Below are positions 7,751 through 16,945 of a stretch of 64,000 nucleotides of DNA, piece by piece. Under the pieces are notes generated by a model, which ran no database searches, was not told the origin of the DNA, and was given only the letters and a program-made list of their open reading frames with translations. The first letter of the stretch is position 1, and the number at the start of each line of letters is the position of its first letter. The DNA is taken from assembly GCF_003663885.1 (NCBI RefSeq), contig NZ_RCCE01000001.1, forward strand, positions 886,321 to 950,320, written 5' to 3'. Source of the stretch: Litoreibacter meonggei (GTDB taxonomy: Bacteria > Pseudomonadota > Alphaproteobacteria > Rhodobacterales > Rhodobacteraceae). A program made the translations under genes and the position numbers.

Positions 7751-9805
7751 ATGCCCGAATTTAAAGATGAACTAGACAAGCTCCGCGCCGCCCTGCGCGA
7801 CGCAACCCCCGCGCCGGATGAGGCTTCGAAGGAGGCGGCATTACGTGTGGCCGAAGAAAACTTCGCCAACCTCCAAGGATCGGCCACCGCCGCACGTCCT
7901 ACAGATACCAGCCCGCAACGGACGGGCTTTCTGAAAGGACTTGGACAGATGTTTATGAAACCGAATTTGAAGCCGATGATGTTGGCGACCACCTCGCTGG
8001 TGATCGTGGGCATCGGCGTTGTGTTGACCACACCACTTATGCGTACAGAGCCCATCCCTACTGCCAAAACAGAGCCAGTCGCAGAAGCCATTGCCTCTGA
8101 AGTTGATCAGTCTCGTCAACCTGCCTCCACGGCACAGTTAAGAAGTGACCAAACGTCCAATTCTTCAAAACAGGTTTCTGGAGGAGTTGACCCTTCTGGC
8201 CCCGCTGAGGGCGCAATCTTCTCTCGAGAGAACTTTAGTTCTGATGACGCTCAGAGTGAGATCGGCGCAACTAGCTTCATTTCTGGCGACTTTGGTTCGG
8301 TAATGATGGGCGATTCAGACGGAGGAATGGAGCCACTGTCGCCTTCTCCTAAACGGTTGGCCAAATCCCAAGCCTCTTCAATGCGCGACCGCCTACCCCA
8401 ACCACAAGTCGCCCAATCCAACGACCAGTTCCCTGACGCCACGGCCAACCCACTCAAGGTCACCTCCGAGGAGCCGGTCTCAACCTTCTCCATCGACGTG
8501 GACACCGCCAGTTACGCGTGGCTGCGCTCCAGCCTGTCGCGCGGCCAGCTGCCCGACCCCAAATCCGTGCGCGTCGAGGAGTTGGTGAATTACTTCCCCT
8601 ACGCCTACCCCGCCCCCGAGGGCGACGTGCCGTTCCAGCAAACCGTGACGGTGAGCGAAACGCCATGGAACCCCGACACCCAGCTGATGCATATCGCCAT
8701 CCAAGGTGCACAGGTGACCGAGCGCCCACCGCTTAATCTGGTGTTCCTGCTGGACACCTCCGGCTCCATGCAGGACGCGAACAAGCTGCCCTTGTTAGTC
8801 CAAAGTTTCCGCCTGATGCTGGGCCAACTGCGCCCCGAAGATGAGGTGGCGATCGTGACCTATGCGGGCTCCGCTGGCACGGTTCTGGAACCGACCAAAG
8901 CGTCCGAGCGGCGCAAGATTGAAGACGCGCTACTGCGCTTGCACGCAGGTGGCTCTACCGCTGGCGGTGAAGGGCTGCGCGCGGCCTATGCCTTGGCAGG
9001 CCAGATGAGCCGCGACGGCGAGGTGTCCCGCGTCCTGCTCGCCACCGACGGGGATTTCAACGTCGGGATGCAATCCGACGCAGAGTTGAAAGGTTTCGTG
9101 GAGCAGAAGCGTAAATCCGGCACCTACCTGTCGGTGTTCGGCTTCGGACGTGGCAACGTAAACGACGCCTTAATGCAAACGCTGGCACAGAACGGCAACG
9201 GTCAGGCCGCCTATATCGACACGCTGGCCGAAGCGCAGAAGGTGCTGGTGGATCAGTTGTCCGGCGCGATGTTCACCATCGCTCAAGACGTCAAAATTCA
9301 GGTGGAGTTCAACCCCGCGACCGTCGCCGAATACCGGTTGATCGGCTACGAGACCCGCGCGCTGAAACGCGAGGATTTCAACAACGACAAAGTTGACGCC
9401 GGAGAGATCGGCGCAGGCCACACCGTGACCGCCCTCTACGAGGTGACGCCCGTCGGCTCTGACGCCGTGCTGACCGACCCGCTGCGCTTTGGCACCGTCG
9501 CGGCGGAGGGCAACACCTCCGACCTGGCCTTCTTGCGCCTGCGCTACAAGGAACCCGGCGCGACGCAAAGCAAACTGCTGGAGGAGGTGGTGCCGGTCGG
9601 CACGCGCGACGCAGGCTCCGAGGCTGCGTTCAGCGCTGCTATCGCGGGCTTCGGGCAACTGCTACGCGGCAACACGGCACTTGGCGACTGGGGGTATTCC
9701 GATGCCATTGCGCTGGCCAATGCCAACAAGGGCGATGACGCATTCGGCTATCGCGCCGAAGCCGTGAAACTGATGCGATTGGCGCAGAGCTTGTCACCCA
9801 ACTAG
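7751..9805 (+). CDS. VWA-domain protein of the YfbK type, membrane-anchored
   Basis: A 684-residue protein. Residues 1-70 are charged and soluble, a single transmembrane helix lies around 76-98, and a low-complexity linker runs to about 230. The YfbK-type N-terminal vWF domain follows (FSIDVDTASYAWLRSSL), then a VWA domain with the metal-site motif DTSGSM at residue 335 and a C-terminal DUF3520-like region. Being directly downstream of an ECF sigma factor and having a cytosolic N terminus before the helix, it may act as the cognate anti-sigma factor, with the VWA part sensing outside. That role is inferred; no anti-sigma fold is recognisable by eye. Confidence 0.8.
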   Translation: MPEFKDELDKLRAALRDATPAPDEASKEAALRVAEENFANLQGSATAARPTDTSPQRTGFLKGLGQMFMKPNLKPMMLATTSLVIVGIGVVLTTPLMRTEPIPTAKTEPVAEAIASEVDQSRQPASTAQLRSDQTSNSSKQVSGGVDPSGPAEGAIFSRENFSSDDAQSEIGATSFISGDFGSVMMGDSDGGMEPLSPSPKRLAKSQASSMRDRLPQPQVAQSNDQFPDATANPLKVTSEEPVSTFSIDVDTASYAWLRSSLSRGQLPDPKSVRVEELVNYFPYAYPAPEGDVPFQQTVTVSETPWNPDTQLMHIAIQGAQVTERPPLNLVFLLDTSGSMQDANKLPLLVQSFRLMLGQLRPEDEVAIVTYAGSAGTVLEPTKASERRKIEDALLRLHAGGSTAGGEGLRAAYALAGQMSRDGEVSRVLLATDGDFNVGMQSDAELKGFVEQKRKSGTYLSVFGFGRGNVNDALMQTLAQNGNGQAAYIDTLAEAQKVLVDQLSGAMFTIAQDVKIQVEFNPATVAEYRLIGYETRALKREDFNNDKVDAGEIGAGHTVTALYEVTPVGSDAVLTDPLRFGTVAAEGNTSDLAFLRLRYKEPGATQSKLLEEVVPVGTRDAGSEAAFSAAIAGFGQLLRGNTALGDWGYSDAIALANANKGDDAFGYRAEAVKLMRLAQSLSPN

Positions 9806-9820
9806 CCCCCCAAAAAAGCA

Positions 9821-9855
9821 AAAAGCCCCGAGGCCAATACGGCGTCGGGGCTTTT
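9821..9855. terminator. bidirectional rho-independent terminator
   Basis: An 11-base stem (AAAAGCCCCGA / TCGGGGCTTTT) with a 13-base loop, with A and T runs on both sides. It lies between the convergent VWA gene and atpF and can end transcription from both. Confidence 0.8.
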
Positions 9856-9874
9856 AAACAATCTCGGTCTGCGC

Positions 9875-10429
9875 TTAGTGCAGTTTGTCTTTAACCTGCG
9901 CAATTGCATCGTCGATCAGGCCGTTTTGATCCGCAGCAGTCGTCTTGGACGCCACAACTTCAGCGGCAGCAGCAATGGCGACGTTGATCGCGCGGTCACG
10001 TATTTCGCGTACAGCACCGGCTTCAGCGCTAGCGATCTGGTCCTCGGCACCTTTCAGGCGACGGGCAATCGACAGCTTCAGATCTTCCTTGGCCTGCGTG
10101 GCAGCAGCTTCGGCTTCACGCTTGGCTTCGGCGACAATACGGTCTGCTTGCTCGGCCACTTCCTTTTGCTTGCGCTCATAGGACGCCAGCAATGTTTGGG
10201 CTTCTTCGCGCAGGGCTTTGGCTTCATCAAGCTCGGCCTGAATGGTCTGGGCACGCTTGTCGAGCATACCGCCCAACATGCCGGGAACCTTGAAGTAGAA
10301 CAGCACCGCAATGAACAAGATGAACGCGAGCAGCACGACGAAGTTGGTGTTGTGCAGCGAGAAGAAAGGGCCACTTGCGGCCAGCGCAGGTGCGGGCAGC
10401 AATGCCGTAAGAGCGAGGAGTTTCTTCAT
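9875..10429 (-). CDS. atpF: F0F1 ATP synthase subunit b
   Basis: A 184-residue peripheral-stalk subunit. A short hydrophobic N terminus is followed by a single membrane helix ([20 protein letters not shown], residues about 31-50) and a long charged coiled coil ([20 protein letters not shown] onward). It is the last gene of the atpI-atpB-atpE-b'-b operon, three bases below b'. The stop faces a bidirectional terminator. The duplicated b/b' stalk is the usual arrangement in phototrophic and related alphaproteobacteria. Confidence 0.92.
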   Translation of the reverse strand: MKKLLALTALLPAPALAASGPFFSLHNTNFVVLLAFILFIAVLFYFKVPGMLGGMLDKRAQTIQAELDEAKALREEAQTLLASYERKQKEVAEQADRIVAEAKREAEAAATQAKEDLKLSIARRLKGAEDQIASAEAGAVREIRDRAINVAIAAAAEVVASKTTAADQNGLIDDAIAQVKDKLH

Positions 10430-10432
10430 CTC

Positions 10433-10960
10433 TTATCCTTTCATCTTAGCGGTGACGGCAGCCGTGATCGACTTGGCGTCAATCTTGCCCGGAGCCACAG
10501 CAGACACGATGTCTTTTGCAATGTCCTTGGCCACAGTCGCAGCGCTGGTCGCGGCGCTGTCACGGATGGCCGCAATTGCTTTTTCGCCTTCCGCCGCGCG
10601 TGCCGCAATCTCTGCGTCCGCTTTGGCGATGGCCTTGTCCAAATCCACCTGAATGGCAGCTTTGGTTTCGCCGACGATCCGGCCGGCTTCGGCGCGTGCG
10701 TCGACAAGGGCTTTCTCATAGGCAGCTTCCGCGTCGATGGCCTGTTGCTTCAGGTCTTCGGCGGCAGCAATGTCGTTGGTGATGGTGCCGGCACGCTCTG
10801 CCAGAACCGATCCGATGCGCGGCAGCGCAACGCGCGACAGCACGAAGTAAATGACCACGAGCGTGATCAGCAACCAGACGATCTGGTTATCAAAGGTCGA
10901 GAAATCAAGCTGGGGCATGCCCGCGCTTTCTTTCGCTACTTCACCGGTTTCAGTTGCCAT
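10433..10960 (-). CDS. atpG: F0F1 ATP synthase subunit b' (second stalk subunit)
   Basis: A 175-residue relative of subunit b: a 25-residue polar start, one membrane helix ([20 protein letters not shown]), then a long Ala/Glu/Lys coiled coil. It pairs with subunit b to form the heterodimeric stalk that holds F1 against the a-c rotor. It lies between atpE and atpF. Naming varies (atpF', atpF2, atpG), so the symbol follows the cyanobacterial-style convention. Confidence 0.9.
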   Translation of the reverse strand: MATETGEVAKESAGMPQLDFSTFDNQIVWLLITLVVIYFVLSRVALPRIGSVLAERAGTITNDIAAAEDLKQQAIDAEAAYEKALVDARAEAGRIVGETKAAIQVDLDKAIAKADAEIAARAAEGEKAIAAIRDSAATSAATVAKDIAKDIVSAVAPGKIDAKSITAAVTAKMKG

Positions 10961-11052
10961 GATGGCCCCCAGATGTGTCTGAATTCTTGGATCTTACATC
11001 GGACGGGCCCGTTTCAGGCCCGCCCGACCGTAAGGATGGTATAGCTTGGTTC

Positions 11053-11289
11053 TTAAACAGCGAACATCAGCAGAAGGGCTACGAGGAACGAGAAGATCCC
11101 CAGAGCTTCCGCAAATGCGATGCCGATGAACAGTGTTGCAGTCTGCGAAGCAGCTGCGGATGGGTTGCGCAGCGCGCCGGACAGATAGCTGCCAGCCACG
11201 TTGCCCACACCGACGGCTGCGCCGCCCATGCCAACAGAAGCCAGGCCTGCGCCGATGAATTGACCCATTTGTGCGATATCGCCTTCCAT
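11053..11289 (-). CDS. atpE: F0F1 ATP synthase subunit c (rotor ring)
   Basis: A 78-residue two-helix proteolipid from the ATG at 11289 ([15 protein letters not shown]); the open frame continues upstream but has no support there. Helix one carries the tight-packing Gly/Ala pattern [15 protein letters not shown], and the conserved loop reads SGALRNPSA. The proton-carrying acid is the glutamate of [10 protein letters not shown] in helix two. AAGGAG stands before the start. It is found between atpB and b'. Confidence 0.93.
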   Translation of the reverse strand: MEGDIAQMGQFIGAGLASVGMGGAAVGVGNVAGSYLSGALRNPSAAASQTATLFIGIAFAEALGIFSFLVALLLMFAV

Positions 11290-11335
11290 GTCTTTTCTCC
11301 TTACGATGGAATTGAGGTGATTAGTCTTCGTAACC

Positions 11336-12094
11336 TTAGTGCGAAGGATGCAGCGCATCTTTCAGATACACGCAGGTTAGAATTGCGAACACGTAAGCTT
11401 GGATACCGCTTACGAGAATTTCCAAACCATACATGGCGGTGATTGCCAGAATGGACAGGGGTGAGATTGCCGCGATGGCTGCGAAGCCCGCGAATACTTT
11501 GATAACGGCGTGACCGGCCATCATGTTGCCTGCCAAACGAATGGAGTGGCTGACGGGCCTCACGAAATAGCTGATGACCTCGATCAATGCCAGAATGGGG
11601 CGCAGCGCCAGCGGTGCGGACGAAACCCAGAACAGGCCCAAGAAGCCCATGCCGTTTTTGACGAAACCCAGAATGGTGACCGCGAGGAACACGAACATCG
11701 CAAGCACGCCAGTCACGGCGATATGCGAGGTGGTGGTGAACGCCATTGGCAGCAGACCAAGAAAGTTGGATACCAGAATGAACATGAACAACGTCATGAT
11801 ATACGGAAAGTATTTCACACCGTCCTTGCCGGTAACGTCTTCGACCATCTTGTAGACGAAGCCATACATCATCTCGGCGATGGACTGGCTGCGCGATGGC
11901 ACGATGGCGCGGCGCGAGGTGCCGAAGACCAGCAAAACGATGATACAAACAACCGTCAGGGCCATCCACAATGTCACGTTGGTGATCGTGAACGCGCCGA
12001 CATCGCCATTGCCAAACAGCGGTTTGACGATGAATTGGTCCATCGGGTGAAAAACCAGACCGCCGTCTTCTGCGCCGTGAGCTTCTGTCGCCAT
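11336..12094 (-). CDS. atpB: F0F1 ATP synthase subunit a (proton channel)
   Basis: A 252-residue membrane subunit with about five or six transmembrane helices. The essential stator arginine is in [16 protein letters not shown], and the conserved tail has [19 protein letters not shown]. It forms the half-channels beside the c-ring. It is four bases below atpI, in the normal order for Rhodobacterales, in which F0 genes lie apart from the F1 operon. Confidence 0.93.
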   Translation of the reverse strand: MATEAHGAEDGGLVFHPMDQFIVKPLFGNGDVGAFTITNVTLWMALTVVCIIVLLVFGTSRRAIVPSRSQSIAEMMYGFVYKMVEDVTGKDGVKYFPYIMTLFMFILVSNFLGLLPMAFTTTSHIAVTGVLAMFVFLAVTILGFVKNGMGFLGLFWVSSAPLALRPILALIEVISYFVRPVSHSIRLAGNMMAGHAVIKVFAGFAAIAAISPLSILAITAMYGLEILVSGIQAYVFAILTCVYLKDALHPSH

Positions 12095-12098
12095 CTGT

Positions 12099-12425
12099 TC
12101 AGTCCTTCTCGTTGGCCGCTTTGGCCTCGTGTTCGTTTTGGACCTCTTTGGCGGTGCGAAGCATGACGTTCACCCCGGCCGCGAAGCCCAGCAATGTGAA
12201 GATCACCAGAAAAATCGGCAATGTGCCGAACAGCCAGTCGAGGCCGTATCCGATGGTCAGGCCGATCCCGAGACCGGCAACAAGTTCTGTCACCATGCGC
12301 CAGCCCTGCTGGGCCCCCGAATAGTGCTCGTCCCCCCTTGGCTTTTCAGCCTGAGAGGTTTTCTTGAGCCCTTCGATCCGCTCGCTCAGCGCATCCAGCT
12401 GGGCCTTATTCGGGTCATTGGTCAT
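12099..12425 (-). CDS. atpI: ATP synthase assembly protein I
   Basis: A 108-residue protein with a soluble, charged first half and two transmembrane helices ([20 protein letters not shown] and [19 protein letters not shown]). This is the AtpI/Fob1 layout, thought to help build the c-ring. The ATG at 12425 is preceded by GAGGGG; a TTG one codon upstream is less likely. It heads the F0 operon, and the AT-rich stretch from 12426 to about 12540 is the probable promoter region. Confidence 0.85.
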   Translation of the reverse strand: MTNDPNKAQLDALSERIEGLKKTSQAEKPRGDEHYSGAQQGWRMVTELVAGLGIGLTIGYGLDWLFGTLPIFLVIFTLLGFAAGVNVMLRTAKEVQNEHEAKAANEKD

Positions 12426-12610
12426 CAAAAGACACCCCTCGGGAGGTTTGCAGGAGGGATAGGCCGCCGGGCGCTTAGAGTCAATTGGATGGAATGCAGC
12501 ATGAATTTCACATTAAGATATTGATTAGATGATATAAAAATGACTCTCGCGAGAAGTTGGACACCACGCCGCAGGCGCCACTCCCGTGAAATCATCATTT
12601 AACCAAATGG

Positions 12611-13513
12611 TTAAGAATTTCCGGAGCCTTCCGTCGACCGGAACTGTAGTGCCTGATCCAAAAGCCAATTTCGAAACGCACGAACGGGTGCGCTGCGACG
12701 CACGCCATCACCGGCCACCAAATGATAGCTTCCACTCCTGAACCCTATCGGCCAGCACTTTACCATGTCGCCCTTCGCGCACACGTTTGCCATAACGTCT
12801 TCCGCGCACAAAAACAGACCCTGCCCTGCCAAGGCGGCCTCGAACGCCAAAGGGGAGCGCATTCGCCAATCCGGCGCTACAAACTCAGCAGTGCTTACCC
12901 CGGCCAGCTGCGCCCATTCAGCCCATGGATTGCCGCGCCTATCCTGAAATCTGCGGAACTTGAGAACATCCTCCGGCGGACCCAAGCCGTCCCCAATCAA
13001 GGACGGCGCGCCATAGACGAACAACTTCGCGTCACTGATCAAATCGCTGGCATGCTCCGGCACCCCCGATGCATAAGACCGGATTGCCAGATCCGCCTCA
13101 TAGCGGCTCATATCTGCCAACTGCTGGCTGGCCTCCATTCGAAGCTCAACTTCGGGGTACCGGTCATAGAAATCGGCAAGTCGCGGCACCACAAACCTTG
13201 AAGCAAACAGCGGCTCGCTATTCACAACAAGTCGCCCCACAGGTCGATCGTGAAACACTTCAGTGGCTTCCGAGATCGCGTCCAAGGCAGGGGTCACCTG
13301 CGCCAAGTACCGCGCACCCGCTTGAGTCAATGTGACCCCCCGCGGCAAATCGCGAAACAACTGGGTACCTAATCGGTGTTCGAGTCCGCGAACATGGCGA
13401 CTTATCGCAGAATGGCTAACCCCCAATTCGGTCGCCGCCCCAGAAAAGCTCTGATGACGACCAGCGGATTCGAATGCGCGCAACGCATTGAGTGGGGGCA
13501 AGGGGCGAAACAT
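12611..13513 (-). CDS. LysR-family regulator, GcvA-like
   Basis: A 300-residue regulator. The winged helix (residues 5-64) reads PLNALRAFESAGRHQSFSGAA with the helix-turn-helix SHSAISRHVRGLEHRLGTQL, the GcvA/AmpR-type signature. The rest is a substrate-binding-like co-inducer domain. It is transcribed away from the DUF1127 gene at 13616. The target is not evident: no metabolic gene is divergent from it within a promoter's distance. Confidence 0.85.
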   Translation of the reverse strand: MFRPLPPLNALRAFESAGRHQSFSGAATELGVSHSAISRHVRGLEHRLGTQLFRDLPRGVTLTQAGARYLAQVTPALDAISEATEVFHDRPVGRLVVNSEPLFASRFVVPRLADFYDRYPEVELRMEASQQLADMSRYEADLAIRSYASGVPEHASDLISDAKLFVYGAPSLIGDGLGPPEDVLKFRRFQDRRGNPWAEWAQLAGVSTAEFVAPDWRMRSPLAFEAALAGQGLFLCAEDVMANVCAKGDMVKCWPIGFRSGSYHLVAGDGVRRSAPVRAFRNWLLDQALQFRSTEGSGNS

Positions 13514-13615
13514 TATTATACGTGACTTTTAGGCACGTAACTTGTCAAGCAATTGAAATTGAACTTCAGCGAGTTTCTCAACACAAAGAATTATAAAATA
13601 TAGAAAATAGGAACG

Positions 13616-13795
13616 ATGATGCCGATATTAACGCGTTTGCGCGAGCTAATGTATTTGTCTAAAAATATCACCTACAGGAAAATCCCCTCGGATCTTTCCG
13701 ATCACCTGTACCGTGACATCGGCCTCTCCCGTGATGAAGTAGAGCGGTTACGCATGGAGCTGCCATCGCAATCTTCAAGCGCCCCAAACCTGTAG
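13616..13795 (+). CDS. DUF1127-type microprotein
   Basis: A 59-residue basic protein, MMPILTRLRELMYLSK onward. Its core LSDHLYRDIGLSRDEVERLR matches the DUF1127/YjiS pattern (LSDxxLxDIGLxRxEI). AGGA lies a few bases before the ATGATG. Small DUF1127 proteins of alphaproteobacteria are known to bind RNA or affect phosphate and RNA metabolism in some species; nothing here shows which. The gene lies alone between a divergent LysR gene and a co-directional ArsR gene. Confidence 0.7.
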   Translation: MMPILTRLRELMYLSKNITYRKIPSDLSDHLYRDIGLSRDEVERLRMELPSQSSSAPNL

Positions 13796-13823
13796 CATCT
13801 GTTCGTCAGGTTCCTTCGGCGTT

Positions 13824-14159
13824 ATGACATGGGCCATGACAAATGCCCTCGACATCACATTCGCCGCCTTGGCTGATGGCACACGCCGCGCAATCCTTAC
13901 GATGTTGTTGGAGGACGATATGGCCGTCACCGATGTGGCGGAACCATTCGATATGTCGCTGGCCGCCATCTCGAAGCACCTGACCATTCTGACCCGCGCT
14001 GGCCTGATTTCTCAGGAAAAACGCGGACGGGTAAAATGGTGCAAGCTGGAGCCGCAGGCGATGCGTGAAGCTATCGTGTGGATCGAGAGCTTCGGCCAGC
14101 TCGAGGCGTTGAATTTCGACGCCTTCGAGCGCTTTTTAGATCGGGAGCTTGGTAGTTAA
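13824..14159 (+). CDS. ArsR-family winged-helix regulator
   Basis: A 111-residue repressor-type protein. The DNA-binding part reads LADGTRRAILTMLLEDD, then VAEPFDMSLAAISKHLTILT, and the wing LISQEKRGRVKWCKLEP. There is no CXC metal site in the recognition helix, so it probably belongs to the non-metal branch, often linked to SRPBCC/AHSA1 genes. No such gene is adjacent. Its end overlaps the tail of the 24-codon gene on the other strand. Confidence 0.85.
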   Translation: MTWAMTNALDITFAALADGTRRAILTMLLEDDMAVTDVAEPFDMSLAAISKHLTILTRAGLISQEKRGRVKWCKLEPQAMREAIVWIESFGQLEALNFDAFERFLDRELGS

Positions 14160-14230
14160 GCCAAGCCGGCCAGCCGTAAAACGGCCAAAACAACGACGAT
14201 CAATCCGATCACATAAATAATACTGCGCAT
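14156..14230 (-). CDS. 24-residue single-helix membrane microprotein
   Basis: A 24-residue frame, MRSIIYVIGLIVVVLAVLR then LAGLA, that is one transmembrane helix with an N-terminal arginine. AGGAG lies six bases before the ATG, an ideal site. This makes translation credible despite the length. Its last codons overlap the ArsR gene end on the other strand by four bases. I recall similar very small hydrophobic proteins near transporter genes in Rhodobacterales but cannot verify it. Function unknown. Confidence 0.55.
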   Translation of the reverse strand: MRSIIYVIGLIVVVLAVLRLAGLA

Positions 14231-14287
14231 AGCTTACTCCTAAAAATTTTGCTGGTCACTGGTCCCAGCGTCTCAAGGATAATGCGC

Positions 14288-15232
14288 TTATATCAATTTG
14301 GTTCCATCCTGCTCGTCCTTCAGCAGCAGCACCAGAGCCAGAACCGTCAACGCAACCCCTGCGAAGACCAGTCTCGGAGGACTCGCACCACCCAGCGCCA
14401 ACTCCCACAAAATCACCCAGCTCGGAACCAGATAGGTGTAGGCCATCACCTTTGACGACGGCAGGCGAAGCGTTGCGTATTGAAGCAAAACGAACGTTAC
14501 CGACGACGCTGCAATCGCCACATACAGGATAGTCACCCAAACAATCGGCGGCATGGAGGCCCAATCAGTGTTCCATAAATCCGACCACCCCCAAACGACT
14601 AAAAGCCCCAAGCTTCCAAGGATGGTAAAGAAGGAAAAAACCACCGGTGGTTCGCCTCGATTTAGCTTCCGGATCAGCGGTGTATAAAAAGCATGGGCAG
14701 CAACGCCGACGAAGTAGATGGCCTCCCCCCGTCCGACCTCAAAAGACCAAAATGCCGCCAAATCGGCCTTGAAGATCACCCACAAGGCCCCTGCGGCCCC
14801 AAGTGTCAGGGCTAAGGCCATGCGCGGAGTTAATATTTGGCGCAGTAGCAAATAGCCCGCCCCTGCCGACAAAAGCGGTGTCAGCGTGAAGACTGCAGCC
14901 GCGCTAACCGGCGGTGCTGTTTTCAGACCTTCGAACATCAAAACAAAATACGTCGCAAACAGCCCACCAAGAACAAGGTAACGCCATGGCGCCGCCAGCG
15001 CGGAGCTTGGAATTCCCGTCGTCGCCAATGCGGCTATGCCAATAACCACACCGGCAATCGCAAAACGCACGGCGTTCAGCGCCGCTGGTGCAATCTCGTT
15101 GGCGGCCAGCGCCCCCAGCGAAAACGATCCCGCGACCAGCACGGAAAATAGCAGCATCGCTGCATGGCCACGCATCGCCGGTGTCAAAGGATCACCATTC
15201 CTAGTTTCTCTGGGATCAACGCTCAAACTCAC
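14288..15232 (-). CDS. EamA/DMT-family transporter
   Basis: A 314-residue membrane protein with about ten helices in two EamA repeats (drug/metabolite transporter superfamily). The first repeat begins AAMLLFSVLVAGSFSLGALA and the second AIYFVGVAAHAFYTPLIRKL. The usual helix-end pattern is seen in LRLPSSKVMAYTYLVPSWVI near the C terminus. Such proteins export amino acids or other small metabolites; the substrate cannot be given. It is eight bases downstream of the LysR gene at 15241, and so is probably co-transcribed and controlled by it. Confidence 0.85.
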   Translation of the reverse strand: MSLSVDPRETRNGDPLTPAMRGHAAMLLFSVLVAGSFSLGALAANEIAPAALNAVRFAIAGVVIGIAALATTGIPSSALAAPWRYLVLGGLFATYFVLMFEGLKTAPPVSAAAVFTLTPLLSAGAGYLLLRQILTPRMALALTLGAAGALWVIFKADLAAFWSFEVGRGEAIYFVGVAAHAFYTPLIRKLNRGEPPVVFSFFTILGSLGLLVVWGWSDLWNTDWASMPPIVWVTILYVAIAASSVTFVLLQYATLRLPSSKVMAYTYLVPSWVILWELALGGASPPRLVFAGVALTVLALVLLLKDEQDGTKLI

Positions 15233-15240
15233 TCTGGTTC

Positions 15241-16128
15241 CTAGAGGTCGGCCCAGCCCTTAGCTTCTTCTTTAAGGAAGGTCACAAAGGAATGCACCTT
15301 GGCGGTCCGATGCAAGTCCACATGGGTCACGCACCAGAACGTCGAAGACCAACTTGGATCAGATGGCAACACTTCTTTCATGTCAGGATGCGCATTGCCG
15401 ATATATCCCGGCAGGAAACCAATCCCTGCCCCTGCGATGACTCCGTCTTGGACGGTATTGGTGTCGGAGCATCTGTAGACCACGTTCTCGTCCGGCACGT
15501 GCTCCCCAATCCAGCGCATGAACGGCGCACGCACGTTCAGGGTAGATACTCTACAAAAACGGTGGTTGGGGATATCCTCGATCCCGTTCAGAGGTCCGTG
15601 GCGGAAAATGTAGTCTTTATGCGCATAAAGCCCCATTGGCATTTTCGCCAATTCTTGGACAATATTGTCAAGGTCATCCCCCGGTGCGCCCGCACGCATT
15701 GCCACATGGGCCTCGCCATACTCAAGGCGCAGCGGACGCGTGTCGACGATCAGCTCAGCGCGGATGTCGGGATTGTCAGCTTGGTATTTCGCAATCGTCC
15801 GCGCCATCAACGGCGACATCTGCGGCAGGCAAGTGACGATGAGATCACCTGAGACCGATGCCCCACGACCGTGGATACGCCCGGCAAGCTGCGTCAGCTG
15901 ATCTTCGGTGGCAGCCGCAACAGTCAACAAATCCTCGCCGGCTTCCGTAGGCGTGTAGCCGCGCGCGTGACGTTGAAATAGCTTCGCCCCTAGCTTGCCC
16001 TCTAGGCTGTCGATATGCCGGATCACCGTGGCATGGTGCACACCCAGCACCTCGGCCGCAGCGCTAACTGTGCGAAGGCGGGCCACTTGATAAGCCGTCC
16101 GGTACTCGTCCCAATTGTCGATATCCAT
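15241..16128 (-). CDS. LysR-family transcriptional regulator
   Basis: A 295-residue regulator. The helix-turn-helix lies in residues 8-65 (RTVSAAAEVLGVHHATVIRH) and is followed by a LysR effector domain. The start MDIDNWDEYRTAYQVAR is the usual one-dimensional layout for this subgroup. The gene precedes the EamA exporter on the same strand with an eight-base gap, which implies one transcript. Confidence 0.85.
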   Translation of the reverse strand: MDIDNWDEYRTAYQVARLRTVSAAAEVLGVHHATVIRHIDSLEGKLGAKLFQRHARGYTPTEAGEDLLTVAAATEDQLTQLAGRIHGRGASVSGDLIVTCLPQMSPLMARTIAKYQADNPDIRAELIVDTRPLRLEYGEAHVAMRAGAPGDDLDNIVQELAKMPMGLYAHKDYIFRHGPLNGIEDIPNHRFCRVSTLNVRAPFMRWIGEHVPDENVVYRCSDTNTVQDGVIAGAGIGFLPGYIGNAHPDMKEVLPSDPSWSSTFWCVTHVDLHRTAKVHSFVTFLKEEAKGWADL

Positions 16129-16270
16129 GGGCTTCGCCTCCTAATATTTGTGCAATAACGCGCGAACTTCCCGCAGTAACTCCAGTTCCGTTTAATTTTG
16201 CAAGTAAAACTCGCGTTGCACTCGCCGGCAAACCCTTCTCAATCTGTACCCCTTTGATAAGGTCCGGCTT

Positions 16271-16750
16271 ATGAAAGTGACCCGCAATATCCCCGAACAA
16301 CTCATTGTTGAAAACCGCCCTTGGATTACATCACTCGTCTTGGCTGCGGGCGGGCTGCTGTTTATTGGCATTGGAATATCTACTTTCCTGAGCGGCGAGC
16401 TAATGGGCCTGGTCATCATGGTGATCGGGCTCGGTCCCCTCGGAATGCTGGTCCCCTTTAGTCGCCGCACGCAGGCTCTATTCCTCAGACCAGAAGGCAA
16501 ACTCATCATTCGACGGCGTTCACTGCTTGGTGGATCCGTGATCGAGCACAGTCTTGACGAAATTGGGCAAGCCATCGTGCAAAGCAGTTCAGGTGACAGT
16601 GGCGACACTCATCGTGTGGCCCTGATCTTTCCCGACGGCCAAAGTGCCGGCATCCATCCGCTAACGCAGGTTTATGATAATTTCGGCGACCACCAGGTCA
16701 TGGCAAACACAATCAACGCGTGGCTTGACTCTAAAGGCCCCACAGCGTAA
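16271..16750 (+). CDS. two-helix membrane protein of unknown function
   Basis: A 159-residue protein. Two helices lie at residues about 20-40 (SLVLAAGGLLFIGIGISTFL) and 44-62, followed by a soluble C-terminal domain with alternating beta-like pattern (RTQALFLRPEGKLIIRRR). That layout resembles small bacterial PH-like membrane proteins, but the match is weak. It is divergent from the LysR gene and about 200 bases upstream of ffh. No function can be assigned. Confidence 0.55.
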   Translation: MKVTRNIPEQLIVENRPWITSLVLAAGGLLFIGIGISTFLSGELMGLVIMVIGLGPLGMLVPFSRRTQALFLRPEGKLIIRRRSLLGGSVIEHSLDEIGQAIVQSSSGDSGDTHRVALIFPDGQSAGIHPLTQVYDNFGDHQVMANTINAWLDSKGPTA

Positions 16751-16830
16751 CTCGCCCACAACATCCGGAAGCACCAGACTTCCGGTCCCCGCCTTGTGCA
16801 GGGATCGCCCCCCATCAGCGCGTCGCGCCC

Positions 16831-16873
16831 GTGGGGGCCAAACTGCTTGTTTGGACCCACTTGTGACAAGTGG
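16831..16873 (+). promoter_or_regulatory. overlapping hairpins in the ffh leader
   Basis: Stem one is 16831-16860 (GTGGG..CCAAAC paired with GTTTGG.CCCAC, small internal loop). Stem two is 16857-16873 (CCACTTG TGA CAAGTGG). They share CCAC, so only one can form at a time. No T-run follows. A 21-base inverted repeat with seven-base arms lies upstream at 16765-16785. It may be a leader attenuator for ffh or a small RNA; nothing proves it. Confidence 0.3.
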
Positions 16874-16945
16874 CGGGGCAATTGTCGTTTAGCCGGTCCG
16901 TGCTTAGGTAGGGATCACATGTGAGAATGAAGGAGCCGAGAGCCC

